DNA of 64,000 nucleotides from Bacteroidaceae bacterium (GTDB lineage: Bacteria; Bacteroidota; Bacteroidia; Bacteroidales; Bacteroidaceae): NCBI GenBank assembly GCA_017416705.1, contig JAFQBG010000012.1, forward strand, positions 21,620 through 85,619, in the 5' to 3' direction. Position 1 is the first letter of the stretch. Every line of letters begins with the position of its first letter. Below the pieces are notes generated by a model. The model had not been told where the DNA came from. It saw only the letters and a list, made by a program, of their open reading frames with translations, and made no database searches. Positions 17,481 to 25,212 of the stretch are shown here, piece after piece. The translations under genes were made by a program, and so were the position numbers.

Positions 17481-18785
17481 TTAGTCCATGCTAAGACCAA
17501 GGATGGCCAGATTGGTCTCGGCTTGCTTATCGCCTAATGCAGCAGCCTGTCGGAATGCTTGGCTTGCGGCTGCTCGCCTGTGTTGTCTGTGGTCTATCAC
17601 ACCCCGAATATTTAGTGCTCGCGGGTCGTTGCCATAGGCGGCAAGTTTTTGGCGCAGCTTGTCGTAGTCGGGGTTTGGGTTGAAGGCAAGCTCATTAACC
17701 ACTTCGTTAAGCGCTTGTGTCGTGCTATCTGCTAAGTTATGATAGTATATACGGGTGCAACATGCTCCACGATAATTTGTCGCGGTGCTGTCGTTGCATA
17801 GTGCGCTGTACTGCTTGCCGTTGTTGAATTTCCTTAGCAGGGCAAGGCGTTTTTTGGGGTTCTTCTCGTTTTGCAATTTTCTGACAAGGCTGTCGGAGTG
17901 TTCAATGCCGCTGTGGGCTATGTCGGTGTATATGTGGTGCCAGTGTTTACCGCCATCGGCTATCTCGAATACGCTGTCGGGCAGGTTGCACTCTTTTTGC
18001 AGGTGGCTGCACAGTGCATTGGCACGTTTATAACCTAATTTGGGAACAATCTCGTCGCGTACGTCGGGCGAGGTATATCCTACTATGTGTATCGACTCCA
18101 CTTCGGAGTCGCTGTCTTGTGTCAGTTCTGTTATTGTGCTTATTAGCTCCTCTATCGTTTCGGCATTGTTAAGGTATGTGCCCTCTAATTGGGGGCTGTT
18201 CATGGCAAAATGCACGTGTGTGGTGGGGTTGGTGGGTATGTGTACGCTGTCGCCGTCGAGCACTTGGTAGTTGCGTATGCTGCTCACGTATGGCTTGCTC
18301 ATTGCCAGCTTGTCGGCTCCTGTGGCAAGACGTTTCACAGGGCGGCAACTGAGTGAGGCGGGCATGGGAAGTATTATCTCCACTGTGTCAAGTGTGCTCA
18401 CTGTGCCGTCGGGCGTGGTGTATTCGCTGTATGTCACTCCAACGAGTGTGTCGGTGACCATATCCTCGGGTATCACCATGGTGAAACTGTTCATGCCGGC
18501 AGGCATCAGTCCGGCAGCCTCTCCAAACTCTTTTTTATAGCGGCGGGCATATCTTTTTCCTTGGAAACGTCGTGCGCTGTCGTGCACGCAAGTATCGGGA
18601 CAACAAATTTGTGTCACTAATATCAATTCGTCGTTCTTGGGCATCTCGTCTATATGGTAGTTCATTGTGACATACCAACAGCTGTCGCTATGTTCGGTTG
18701 TGCAACTGACGGGTTTTACATTCTGGGCGAATGTGGCACTGCATAGCAGGGCAATAGAAAATAAAAAGAGAATTTTTTGTTTCAT
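17481..18785 (-). CDS. OmpA-family outer-membrane/periplasmic protein with C-terminal TPR-like tail
   Basis: A 434-residue exported protein. A signal peptide occupies about residues 1-20 (cleavage after ATFAQ). The first ~180 residues are a beta-rich domain with several cysteines and no family I recognise. Residues ~190-300 resemble an OmpA C-terminal peptidoglycan-binding domain (VHFAMNSPQLEGTYLNN, then ESIHIVGYTSPD...GYKRANAL). The last ~60 residues form TPR-like helices (DPRALNIRGVIDHRQHRRAA). It likely links outer-membrane structures to the cell wall, which is inference. The hairpin repeat lies immediately after its stop. Confidence 0.75.
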   Translation of the reverse strand: MKQKILFLFSIALLCSATFAQNVKPVSCTTEHSDSCWYVTMNYHIDEMPKNDELILVTQICCPDTCVHDSARRFQGKRYARRYKKEFGEAAGLMPAGMNSFTMVIPEDMVTDTLVGVTYSEYTTPDGTVSTLDTVEIILPMPASLSCRPVKRLATGADKLAMSKPYVSSIRNYQVLDGDSVHIPTNPTTHVHFAMNSPQLEGTYLNNAETIEELISTITELTQDSDSEVESIHIVGYTSPDVRDEIVPKLGYKRANALCSHLQKECNLPDSVFEIADGGKHWHHIYTDIAHSGIEHSDSLVRKLQNEKNPKKRLALLRKFNNGKQYSALCNDSTATNYRGACCTRIYYHNLADSTTQALNEVVNELAFNPNPDYDKLRQKLAAYGNDPRALNIRGVIDHRQHRRAAASQAFRQAAALGDKQAETNLAILGLSMD

Positions 18786-18788
18786 ACT

Positions 18789-18826
18789 CCGATTGTTTTA
18801 AAATGTTTCTTTAATAAAACAATCGG
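18789..18826 (-). terminator. stem-loop between the secreted-protein gene and the OmpA-type gene
   Basis: CCGATTGTTTTA pairs with TAAAACAATCGG around a 14-base loop. It lies between the stop at 18856 and the ATG at 18785. With no T-run after it, it may be a processing or attenuation structure as much as a terminator. Confidence 0.5.
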
Positions 18827-18855
18827 GGTAATCTTATGTTCGGTTCTGTGGAGCG

Positions 18856-20082
18856 TTATTCTTTTTTATTTATTGTCGAAAAGGAGAGTGAGTGGCTGCA
18901 ATCGGGGGTAAAACGCTTTTTAGGAATAGAGCCCATGTATCCGCTTACGGCACTATCATAACTGCCTAATACTTCTTTTAAATATAATTCGGTATTAAGA
19001 AACTGCTTTTCTGCGCAGTCTTCGTTATATGAGTATGTTATGAATGTAGCAAATTGGAGCGGGGTTTCTTCTTCGTTGAATATAATCCTTTCATCTATAT
19101 TTATGTTCTTTTTTGTATATAAAAGACGATACGAATTTTTACATTCAAAGAAAGAGTATTTATCATTGGTATTGAATAGATTATAATATTCTATTAGTTT
19201 TGATGATTTGGCCGGTATTGCTATTATGCGTTGCGAGTATGTGGTGCTGCTTGTTCCGGCTGTTGTGCCACCACCCACGTTCACTCCTTGTGCAAGTGTT
19301 CCCACTGCACCGCCTACTCCCATTGCGTTTGCTACTGCTCCAAGGTTTACCCCCACGCCTTGGCTTGTGCTCGATGAGGTTGTGGTGGCTGTCGGTATGT
19401 ACATGGTATTGGCTTTGCCGTTGCGTGTGAAAAAGGAGTTTCCAAGGTCAACGTAGATGGTTCTTGTAGATGTGTTGTTTAATATAATATTAAGATCTAT
19501 AAGGAATTCATACAAAAATCCCCCACGTTCATGTGTTACTTCCGTTTCAACATCTTTAAAACTATTTAGAATGGGATCAAAATACCCAATCTCAAATTCT
19601 ACTTTTAGATCATTTGTAAATACTATTGAACTTTCCTTGAAACCCAAGGTACAAAGCAGTCTGTTGGCTTGTTTGTCTTTTTGTGGCTCTACATTTTTGA
19701 ATGTATTATTTTTGTTATACTCCCTAATCCATTCAAGGTTTTGCTGTTTCAGTTCGGGCGATAGTTCGGCGGGTTTGCCGTTGTCTTGCGTGGTGGTTGG
19801 CTGCACCGGACTTGCCTGCACAGTGGGTGCGGCGTTTTCTTCCTGCCCCATTATTACCTTGCGTCCGTCTTGGTACTTAATCATCAGGATATTTGCTTTG
19901 TCCATTTTTTGCAATGCCGCATTTTCGCTGTTTTCTGCCTTGTAGAACACCGACGACGCTCCTATCTCCAATTCATAGACCTTGTGCGCATCGCCCTCTT
20001 GGGTTATTATTATATCCTGTGCCACAACGCTTTGTGTAAGTGCCATAGTTGCTATTACAACCAAAAATCTTAGTGTTCTCAT
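18856..20082 (-). CDS. secreted protein of unknown function
   Basis: A 408-residue protein with a signal peptide (residues ~1-22, ending SVVAQ). I do not recognise the family. The N-terminal ~75 residues (DIIITQEGDAHKVYELEI...NILMIKYQDGRKVI) look like a small beta domain seen in other Bacteroidota secreted proteins. A Pro/Gln/Thr linker follows (~85-105). The middle has a low-complexity stretch rich in Gly, Ser, Thr and Val at ~235-285. The C-terminal third has scattered cysteines. The gene is preceded by the TTAAC/G-run promoter element shared with three other genes, and leads toward the OmpA-type gene in the same direction. Confidence 0.7.
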   Translation of the reverse strand: MRTLRFLVVIATMALTQSVVAQDIIITQEGDAHKVYELEIGASSVFYKAENSENAALQKMDKANILMIKYQDGRKVIMGQEENAAPTVQASPVQPTTTQDNGKPAELSPELKQQNLEWIREYNKNNTFKNVEPQKDKQANRLLCTLGFKESSIVFTNDLKVEFEIGYFDPILNSFKDVETEVTHERGGFLYEFLIDLNIILNNTSTRTIYVDLGNSFFTRNGKANTMYIPTATTTSSSTSQGVGVNLGAVANAMGVGGAVGTLAQGVNVGGGTTAGTSSTTYSQRIIAIPAKSSKLIEYYNLFNTNDKYSFFECKNSYRLLYTKKNINIDERIIFNEEETPLQFATFITYSYNEDCAEKQFLNTELYLKEVLGSYDSAVSGYMGSIPKKRFTPDCSHSLSFSTINKKE

Positions 20083-20110
20083 ATAGTTCTGTGTTATTTG
20101 TTTAATGAAA

Positions 20111-20165
20111 CAAATGTAAGTGAAAAATATTAAAATTACCCCGCCCGCTTGTTAAAATGAGTTAA
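20111..20165 (-). promoter_or_regulatory. shared TTAAC/G-run promoter element, copy A
   Basis: Read on the minus strand: two TTAAC repeats whose starts are 10 bp apart (complements at 20161-20165 and 20151-20155), then GCGGGCGGGG, then GTAA, then the -7 box TACATTTG (complement of 20111-20118). From the start of GTAA to the start of the -7 box is 21 bases. The ATG at 20082 is 29 bases further on. No -33 TTTG is present, as expected for an activator-dependent promoter. Confidence 0.65.
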
Positions 20166-20235
20166 CGCGATAAATAGCTTTTATGTGATTTTTAAACAGC
20201 AGTTAATTATTTTAAGAAAAAAGTTTTTTTATTTT

Positions 20236-20243
20236 TACTTTTG
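20236..20243 (+). promoter_or_regulatory. -7 box (TACTTTTG) of the sigma/anti-sigma operon
   Basis: TACTTTTG matches TAnnTTTG and lies 37 bases before the ATG of the ECF sigma gene at 20281. It is divergent from the minus-strand promoter element at 20111-20165. Confidence 0.55.
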
Positions 20244-20280
20244 GCTCTGTTCTGCGACATATAGGTAGAAACGAAATAAA

Positions 20281-20775
20281 ATGAACAAAGAGGAATTTGA
20301 AATATTATCCGAAAAAATAAGACCGAAACTGCTTGCTGTTGCTCAAAAATTTGCCTTGGTGTCGGGAATTGAAGCAGAGGATGTTGTTCAAGAGGCATTT
20401 GCGGCTTTGTGGGAAATGCAGTCGCATGCCTATCCGGTGAAAGACGCTCATGCGCTTCTTGTGAGAATGACAAAAAATATATGCATATCGCATTATAGAA
20501 AAATACACTTGGATACTCAATCCTTGGTACACGACAATTACACTGGCGGAGCCGAGGCTACCGCCTTGACAGACGAGGCCGACGTGAAAGCAATAAGAAA
20601 AATTGTTTATGCTTCCCTGTCAAATACTCAAAAAGAGTATCTGCATTTGAGGAACGACAGGGGGCTTTCCTTGGACGAAATAGCAACGCTGACAGGGAAA
20701 CCAAAGACAAGCATAAAATCGACTATATCCTCGGCTCGGAAACAAATTTTGAACCTGATAAAAAAAGAACTATGA
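20281..20775 (+). CDS. ECF sigma factor with linked anti-sigma candidate
   Basis: A 164-residue ECF sigma factor. Region 2 covers about residues 10-75 (VSGIEAEDVVQEAFAALWEM, then LLVRMTKNICISHYRK). Region 4 covers ~110-160 (GLSLDEIATLTGKPKTSIKSTISSARKQI). Length and order match the sigma factors paired with FecR-like anti-sigmas in Bacteroidota. The downstream gene starts inside its stop codon (four-base overlap), so the two are made together. The target promoters are unknown; they could include its own operon. Confidence 0.88.
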   Translation: MNKEEFEILSEKIRPKLLAVAQKFALVSGIEAEDVVQEAFAALWEMQSHAYPVKDAHALLVRMTKNICISHYRKIHLDTQSLVHDNYTGGAEATALTDEADVKAIRKIVYASLSNTQKEYLHLRNDRGLSLDEIATLTGKPKTSIKSTISSARKQILNLIKKEL

Positions 20776-21302
20776 GTGATATTAGAAACAAGAAAATACG
20801 CGAAAAGCTAATCGAAAAATATATGAATGCCGATACTTCGCCCTGTGAGGAAAAGGCATTGGCGGAATATTATTTTAGAAACGACGCCATCGACGAGGAT
20901 GAGAAAGCAATAGCCACTGTTCTTCGCTTGGAGCATCGCTATGCCCATCTGCTCATGGACGACGCCGTCGAGGAGTTCGATAAAATGGTTGCCACTGCAA
21001 AACCAAAAACCAAATCGCGTCTTTTGCATTGTGTTGCTTGGGCAAGCGGCTTGGCTGCCTCGGTAGCTATGTTTTTTATGATAAATACAGAGCCTGCGCA
21101 TGAAGCATACAATACCGATGAAATGGTTCAATGTATAAAGCAGGTTATGTGTTTACATTTCGACGAGATAGTCAGCGTCACAGCCACCCCTGTCGATGAA
21201 TGTGTATGGGTGAAAGCCGAACTAAGCAACGGAAAAACCAAAACATTTATTATGAGCAGCGACAAAAAGTCGGGAGCAATATCGTTACTTGCAATCAACT
21301 GA
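20772..21302 (+). CDS. putative single-pass anti-sigma factor
   Basis: A 176-residue protein. The N-terminal ~95 residues are charged and helical (IREKLIEKYMNADTSPCEEKALAEYYF resembles the N-terminus of membrane anti-sigma proteins). One membrane span follows (~97-112, WASGLAASVAMFFMI), then a ~65-residue external domain with two cysteines. The arrangement and the four-base overlap with the sigma gene are what one expects of a sigma/anti-sigma pair. It is shorter than classical FecR and lacks its full periplasmic domain, so the assignment rests mainly on context. Confidence 0.6.
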   Translation: MSDIRNKKIREKLIEKYMNADTSPCEEKALAEYYFRNDAIDEDEKAIATVLRLEHRYAHLLMDDAVEEFDKMVATAKPKTKSRLLHCVAWASGLAASVAMFFMINTEPAHEAYNTDEMVQCIKQVMCLHFDEIVSVTATPVDECVWVKAELSNGKTKTFIMSSDKKSGAISLLAIN

Positions 21303-21323
21303 TTACTAACCAATTAAAATTAT

Positions 21324-21950
21324 ATGATTATGGGAGTTTTTTTATTATCGGCGCTATGTGCTATGTTTTTTAATACGCATAACGAGGAAATACGAAAGGA
21401 TACAATCGACAGGTATGTGATAGACAAACAAATAGTTGAAAATTTCGATGGTACACAGTTGGAGGGTAAAACCATTTCGAAATATATTATCGCCTATAAG
21501 GATGCAGGGAATGTCGTAGAACGGAAGCATGTTATTTTTACACACAAAAATAGTGTGACAATAGGTAATGTGGCTATAAATAGAACGACGAACGGTAATT
21601 ATCTCGATGGTAACTCCCTTGTGAGCGGCGATGTATTCTCGGGTATTTTTATAGTAGATGGGAAAGAAACCTCGGTCCACGAGCTTGTGAATGTGGCAAA
21701 TGATATAGAGCATATAAACGTATTCAAGCCCGGTTCCGATGTCGCAAAATCCTATGGAGAAAAGGGCAATAATGGGGTGATTGTGGTAACTACCAAAACC
21801 AATAAAAATGGCGGTCATATTTGTTTTGTCGATGGCCGTAGAGTGGAAAAGAACGAAGTTGATAAACTATCATCCGACAAAATTGAAAGTATGACAGTGA
21901 AAAAGGAGGAGGGCACCTCGGTCATCTATATTGTGACGAAAAAAAAGTAG
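21324..21950 (+). CDS. exported protein with duplicated TonB-plug-like motif
   Basis: A 208-residue protein with a hydrophobic N-terminus acting as signal or anchor. Residues ~105-155 read FIVDGKE...DIEHINVFKPGSDVAKSYGEKGNNGVIVVTTK. This closely follows the plug-domain signature of SusC-type TonB receptors (VDG ... DIE.I.V.K...A..YG..G.NGVI.VTTK). A second, degenerate copy follows (FVDGRRVEKNEVDKLSSDKIESMTV...). No beta-barrel follows, so this is a free plug-like protein, as also seen at the C-terminus of some BlaR1/M56 proteins. It is the third gene of the sigma/anti-sigma unit and could be the sensor or output of that system (inference). An ATG at 21330 is an alternative start. Confidence 0.62.
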   Translation: MIMGVFLLSALCAMFFNTHNEEIRKDTIDRYVIDKQIVENFDGTQLEGKTISKYIIAYKDAGNVVERKHVIFTHKNSVTIGNVAINRTTNGNYLDGNSLVSGDVFSGIFIVDGKETSVHELVNVANDIEHINVFKPGSDVAKSYGEKGNNGVIVVTTKTNKNGGHICFVDGRRVEKNEVDKLSSDKIESMTVKKEEGTSVIYIVTKKK

Positions 21951-22016
21951 TATGATTTTAGCACTCATTATACTACTGCAATGGGGGAATACTATTTACG
22001 GTGTTCCTCCATTTTT

Positions 22017-22748
22017 TTATTCTATGTTTTTTAGCGAATGTAGCTGCAAAATAGGTATCAGCCTCTCCAAGCCATCTGTTGTTATATCGGGCAGGGCGTC
22101 GGCTTGTGGTGCCTCGTCGTCCCATCCCTCTTTTTTTATCCATGCGGTGACGCAACCGAGTGAGTGCGCCGGGTAGATATCTTTTTTGTACGAGTCGCCC
22201 ACCACAAGTGTCTCGTGTGCCGCTATCCCCAAAGCCTGTACGCCCAAGCCAAACAGCGCGGGGTCGGGTTTTCTTATTCCCACTACCGACGACTCTATTA
22301 TGTGTGGGAAATATTTTTGCAAGCAGAATTCTTCGAGCACCACCGGCATGTTGCCATAGAAATTTGTGACTAACACAAGCGGATAGCGTTGCGACAGTTG
22401 CTCTACCACATTGCGAGTTATTGCGAGTGTATCGAGGACTTTGTTGTAGCATCCCTCAACAATTTGTGAATATTCTGCTTGCGACAATTTAGTGCCGCAG
22501 TTGTCGGCAATATAGTCGGCTTGTATGGCTATTTTCTTTCTCAGCAGGGTGTGGAATGTATCCTCGGGCTTTATTATCGGGTTCTTGCCCAGCATCCTTT
22601 CGGCGTGAATATATGCCATGCGGAACTGTTCGTAGGATATTTTGATGTGGGCACTGACATATTGCTCCCATATTACTTTGCCCCAATGAATACCATTGGT
22701 GTCTATTGTGCCACCATAGTCAAATATAATGCCTTTAACACTATTCAT
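22017..22748 (-). CDS. HAD-family hydrolase
   Basis: A 243-residue HAD-superfamily protein. Motif I is IIFDYGGTID at residues ~7-16, motif II includes LVLVTNFYGN, and motif III/IV are GIRKPDPALF and LVVGDSYKKDIYPAHSLG. The nucleophile Asp is present, but the second Asp of the usual DxDxT is a glycine (DYGGT). That acid/base residue is normally needed for phosphatase turnover, so it may be a slow phosphatase or use another chemistry. It overlaps the CDP-alcohol phosphatidyltransferase gene by eight bases, last in a tightly coupled four-gene run. Confidence 0.85.
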   Translation of the reverse strand: MNSVKGIIFDYGGTIDTNGIHWGKVIWEQYVSAHIKISYEQFRMAYIHAERMLGKNPIIKPEDTFHTLLRKKIAIQADYIADNCGTKLSQAEYSQIVEGCYNKVLDTLAITRNVVEQLSQRYPLVLVTNFYGNMPVVLEEFCLQKYFPHIIESSVVGIRKPDPALFGLGVQALGIAAHETLVVGDSYKKDIYPAHSLGCVTAWIKKEGWDDEAPQADALPDITTDGLERLIPILQLHSLKNIE

Positions 22749-23685
22749 TGCCTTCTGTTTTTTTTGTTATTGTGCGACATAGTTTTTCGTGGCAATGGCG
22801 CATATACAGGAATATGCCCATGAGGATTATTAGCTCGAAAAACAGATATAGCCATAGCTCGCCTAAGAGCATGGATAGCCACAGTGCCACAAAACGCGAA
22901 TTGAATGTTAGTATGTTGGTATATTTCATGAGCGGTTTGCTGCCTTGCAGAAACTCGCGACGCAGCCCTTCGGGTATGTTATTGCCGAACCTTTTTTTTA
23001 TACTTGCCATCATCTGTTGGAAACAGGGTGTCATTCGTTCTTGGTTTTCGGTGTACGATATGTAGAAATAGAGAAAAATCTTCCAACAAAAATTGCCACG
23101 CCATGGTGTGGCGGCAAAATTCTCTTTTTCGTTAATGGAATTGTGAAATTCGTTGCCGTTGGCGGCGTTCATGAAATACAGGTGTATGTTGCGATAGTAA
23201 TCGGCAAGCTGGCATTGCGAACCGTGTACCCAAAATCCGGCAAACGAGCATAGTATCCATATAAAAACGCCCCATTGGTATTCGGGTGCAAAGGGTATTG
23301 GCTGGAATGTGGTGCGTATGGCTATGGCGGCATATATGAAGAAAAACCATACATCGCCTGCAAAACCATCTAAAATGCGGCCCCAACGGGTTTTTTGCCC
23401 TGTGATGCGGGCAAGCTGTCCGTCGGTGCTGTCATACAGATTGGCCCACATAAGGAGCAGTATGCCTGCCATGTTCCAACGCAACGACTCTTGCGCAAAA
23501 CATATTCCGGCTGCTACTCCCAATATTATCGAGAGTATTGTCACTATATTGGGGTGTATGCCTCTGTTCCTGAAAAACAGGGCGCAATGATAGCCCAAAG
23601 GACGATAGAACCATAGGTCTATGAATTCCTCGGTGTCTTGTGATTTTATGGATGCTTCGTAATTTTTTTTGTCAGCCTCTTTCAT
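22741..23685 (-). CDS. CDP-alcohol phosphatidyltransferase family membrane protein
   Basis: A 314-residue integral membrane enzyme. The family transfers an alcohol or phospho-alcohol between a CDP-activated partner and another substrate. The signature is visible as DSTDGQLAR...G...DGFAGD at residues ~82-108. The final two aspartates are separated by four residues rather than the canonical three. About six hydrophobic segments lie around it. A soluble N-terminal part (FIDLWFYRPLGYHCALFF) precedes. Its neighbours are a nucleotidyltransferase that could make the CDP-activated alcohol, an ATP-grasp ligase and a HAD protein. The likely product is a phospholipid or lipid-linked head group. Confidence 0.85.
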   Translation of the reverse strand: MKEADKKNYEASIKSQDTEEFIDLWFYRPLGYHCALFFRNRGIHPNIVTILSIILGVAAGICFAQESLRWNMAGILLLMWANLYDSTDGQLARITGQKTRWGRILDGFAGDVWFFFIYAAIAIRTTFQPIPFAPEYQWGVFIWILCSFAGFWVHGSQCQLADYYRNIHLYFMNAANGNEFHNSINEKENFAATPWRGNFCWKIFLYFYISYTENQERMTPCFQQMMASIKKRFGNNIPEGLRREFLQGSKPLMKYTNILTFNSRFVALWLSMLLGELWLYLFFELIILMGIFLYMRHCHEKLCRTITKKTEGNE

Positions 23686-24512
23686 TCATTATCTGTTTTT
23701 GGGGTTGTTATTATATCGGCAATTGCCGATGCGGCTTCGTTGTGGCATGACGAGAAACTTGGGAAATCGTTGAAATCTATTATCACAATGTCCCCCTCGG
23801 GTGTTATTATGCAGTCGCCTCCGAATATCTCGATGCCTATTGCTTGTGCGGCTGCATGGGCCATGGATTTTAATTTGTCGCAGTCGAATGTATATCGCTG
23901 TATGGCACCGTTTAGTTTTTCCAATCCGAATTTTGTTTTTTGTGCATCGGGGTATTGCCAATGGAAAAATTTGTCTGCCACCCCGTAGAACTTAACAATG
24001 TCGCCTTGTATGTGTTTGCAGCAAAGTATTCTTTGGGTGCCACGTGCGCGAAACGAATTTATTGCTTCCTGTGTCTCGTCTTTGTTTGTTGCCATGCACA
24101 CGTCGTGTGGGTGGCACGACCACCCTTTGCACTTTTTTAACCACATGGGGTAGCCTGTTTCGGGGGGCAGGCTGTTGTCGTCCAATATGTGGTATGGTGG
24201 TTGTGCTATGTTGTTTTTGTGTAGTATCATGGTGAACGCTTCGCGTTCACATTGCCTTACGGCCGATGCGCTGTTTATCACTCTTGCTCCGTTTTTCTGC
24301 GCTTGTTCCAGCATGGCCAGAGTATTGTCGTTGCGCGACATGTGGAAGATAATATCGTAATATTCTTCTCCGGTGTATTCGCTCTCTTTCAGTATATCAA
24401 CTGTGATACCTCTGTTGCGTAACAGTGTGGCTGTGCTTTGGAGTATGGCAAGGTCTTTTTCTGCCATATTGGGCGAATTCTTGGGGTTGCGTGTGATTGC
24501 GGCTATCTTCAT
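23682..24512 (-). CDS. ATP-grasp family ligase of unknown substrate
   Basis: A 276-residue protein with an ATP-grasp layout. The N-terminal ~90 residues form a Rossmann-like domain (MKIAAITRNPKNSPNMAEKD, then ARVINSASAVRQCERE). The grasp core runs through MWLKKCKGW and the metal-binding segment GDIVIIDFNDFPSFSSC near residues ~240-260, where ID.ND.PSF matches the DxNxxP-type motif. ATP-grasp enzymes join a carboxylate to an amine, thiol or alcohol through an acyl-phosphate. Set between a nucleotidyltransferase and a CDP-alcohol transferase, it may attach an amino acid or similar group to the head group. Both flanking overlaps are four bases. Confidence 0.75.
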   Translation of the reverse strand: MKIAAITRNPKNSPNMAEKDLAILQSTATLLRNRGITVDILKESEYTGEEYYDIIFHMSRNDNTLAMLEQAQKNGARVINSASAVRQCEREAFTMILHKNNIAQPPYHILDDNSLPPETGYPMWLKKCKGWSCHPHDVCMATNKDETQEAINSFRARGTQRILCCKHIQGDIVKFYGVADKFFHWQYPDAQKTKFGLEKLNGAIQRYTFDCDKLKSMAHAAAQAIGIEIFGGDCIITPEGDIVIIDFNDFPSFSSCHNEAASAIADIITTPKTDNE

Positions 24513-25207
24513 CTGTTGGTAACGAAAAGTTCTGCTTTTTTTATATCCTCGGCATGGTCTATGTCTATAATTTTGCCAAAGGGGCAGGCTGTTATGTCGA
24601 GCCCGTTGGCTATGAGTGAACGCTGAAAATTACGCATGCGCGATTGTTGCGCTGCAATACATTCTTCGAGCACGTCGAGCGCCTTGTCCGATAATCCGTA
24701 GATGCCACCCGATATGTATCTGGGTTGCTTGGGCGGCATATCAAGAAAATCGGTTATGTGCATCGTGTCGTCCACCTGTATGTACAACGGTTTTTCGTCG
24801 TCTATGTATTCCGTTACGGCCATCATGCCATGGGACCGGCTTGCTTGGAACTGCTCTATGTAACGGGCAAAATCCTGCTCGTCGAACACTGTGTCCACCG
24901 TTGTCAGACAAAACTTGCCGCCACGCAGATATTGGCTCATGGCATGTAGGCTGTGCATGGAGCTTGGAGTGTCTTTGACAATTATGTTTATGGGATATTC
25001 TTTTTGTAATATCCTTAGCAGGGCAAGCGTTTCGGGCTGTTTGCTGTTTATTACTATGCTTATGCTTTCGGCGTTGTTGGCTGCAAAAATTTTTATCATG
25101 CGCTCTATTAGCGGTGTGCCGCACAGTGGCACCATGGGCTTGGGTCGGGTAATGCCTTCGCTTGCCAACCTCGACCCTTCGCCTGCTGCTATAATTGCAT
25201 ATTTCAT
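24509..25207 (-). CDS. sugar/alcohol-phosphate nucleotidyltransferase
   Basis: A 232-residue NTP transferase. The signature AAGEGSRLASEGITRPKPMVPLCGTPLIE at residues ~7-35 combines the G-x-G-x-R nucleotide loop with the catalytic K-P motif. Asp in LTTVDTVF and in the C-terminal IIDIDHAEDIKKAE fit metal binding. The small size and lack of a C-terminal hexapeptide domain resemble CTP:phospho-alcohol cytidylyltransferases such as those for inositol phosphate or phosphocholine. It probably supplies the activated alcohol for the CDP-alcohol phosphatidyltransferase two genes downstream. It starts five bases after pdxA. Confidence 0.85.
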   Translation of the reverse strand: MKYAIIAAGEGSRLASEGITRPKPMVPLCGTPLIERMIKIFAANNAESISIVINSKQPETLALLRILQKEYPINIIVKDTPSSMHSLHAMSQYLRGGKFCLTTVDTVFDEQDFARYIEQFQASRSHGMMAVTEYIDDEKPLYIQVDDTMHITDFLDMPPKQPRYISGGIYGLSDKALDVLEECIAAQQSRMRNFQRSLIANGLDITACPFGKIIDIDHAEDIKKAELFVTNR

Positions 25208-25212
25208 AATTG

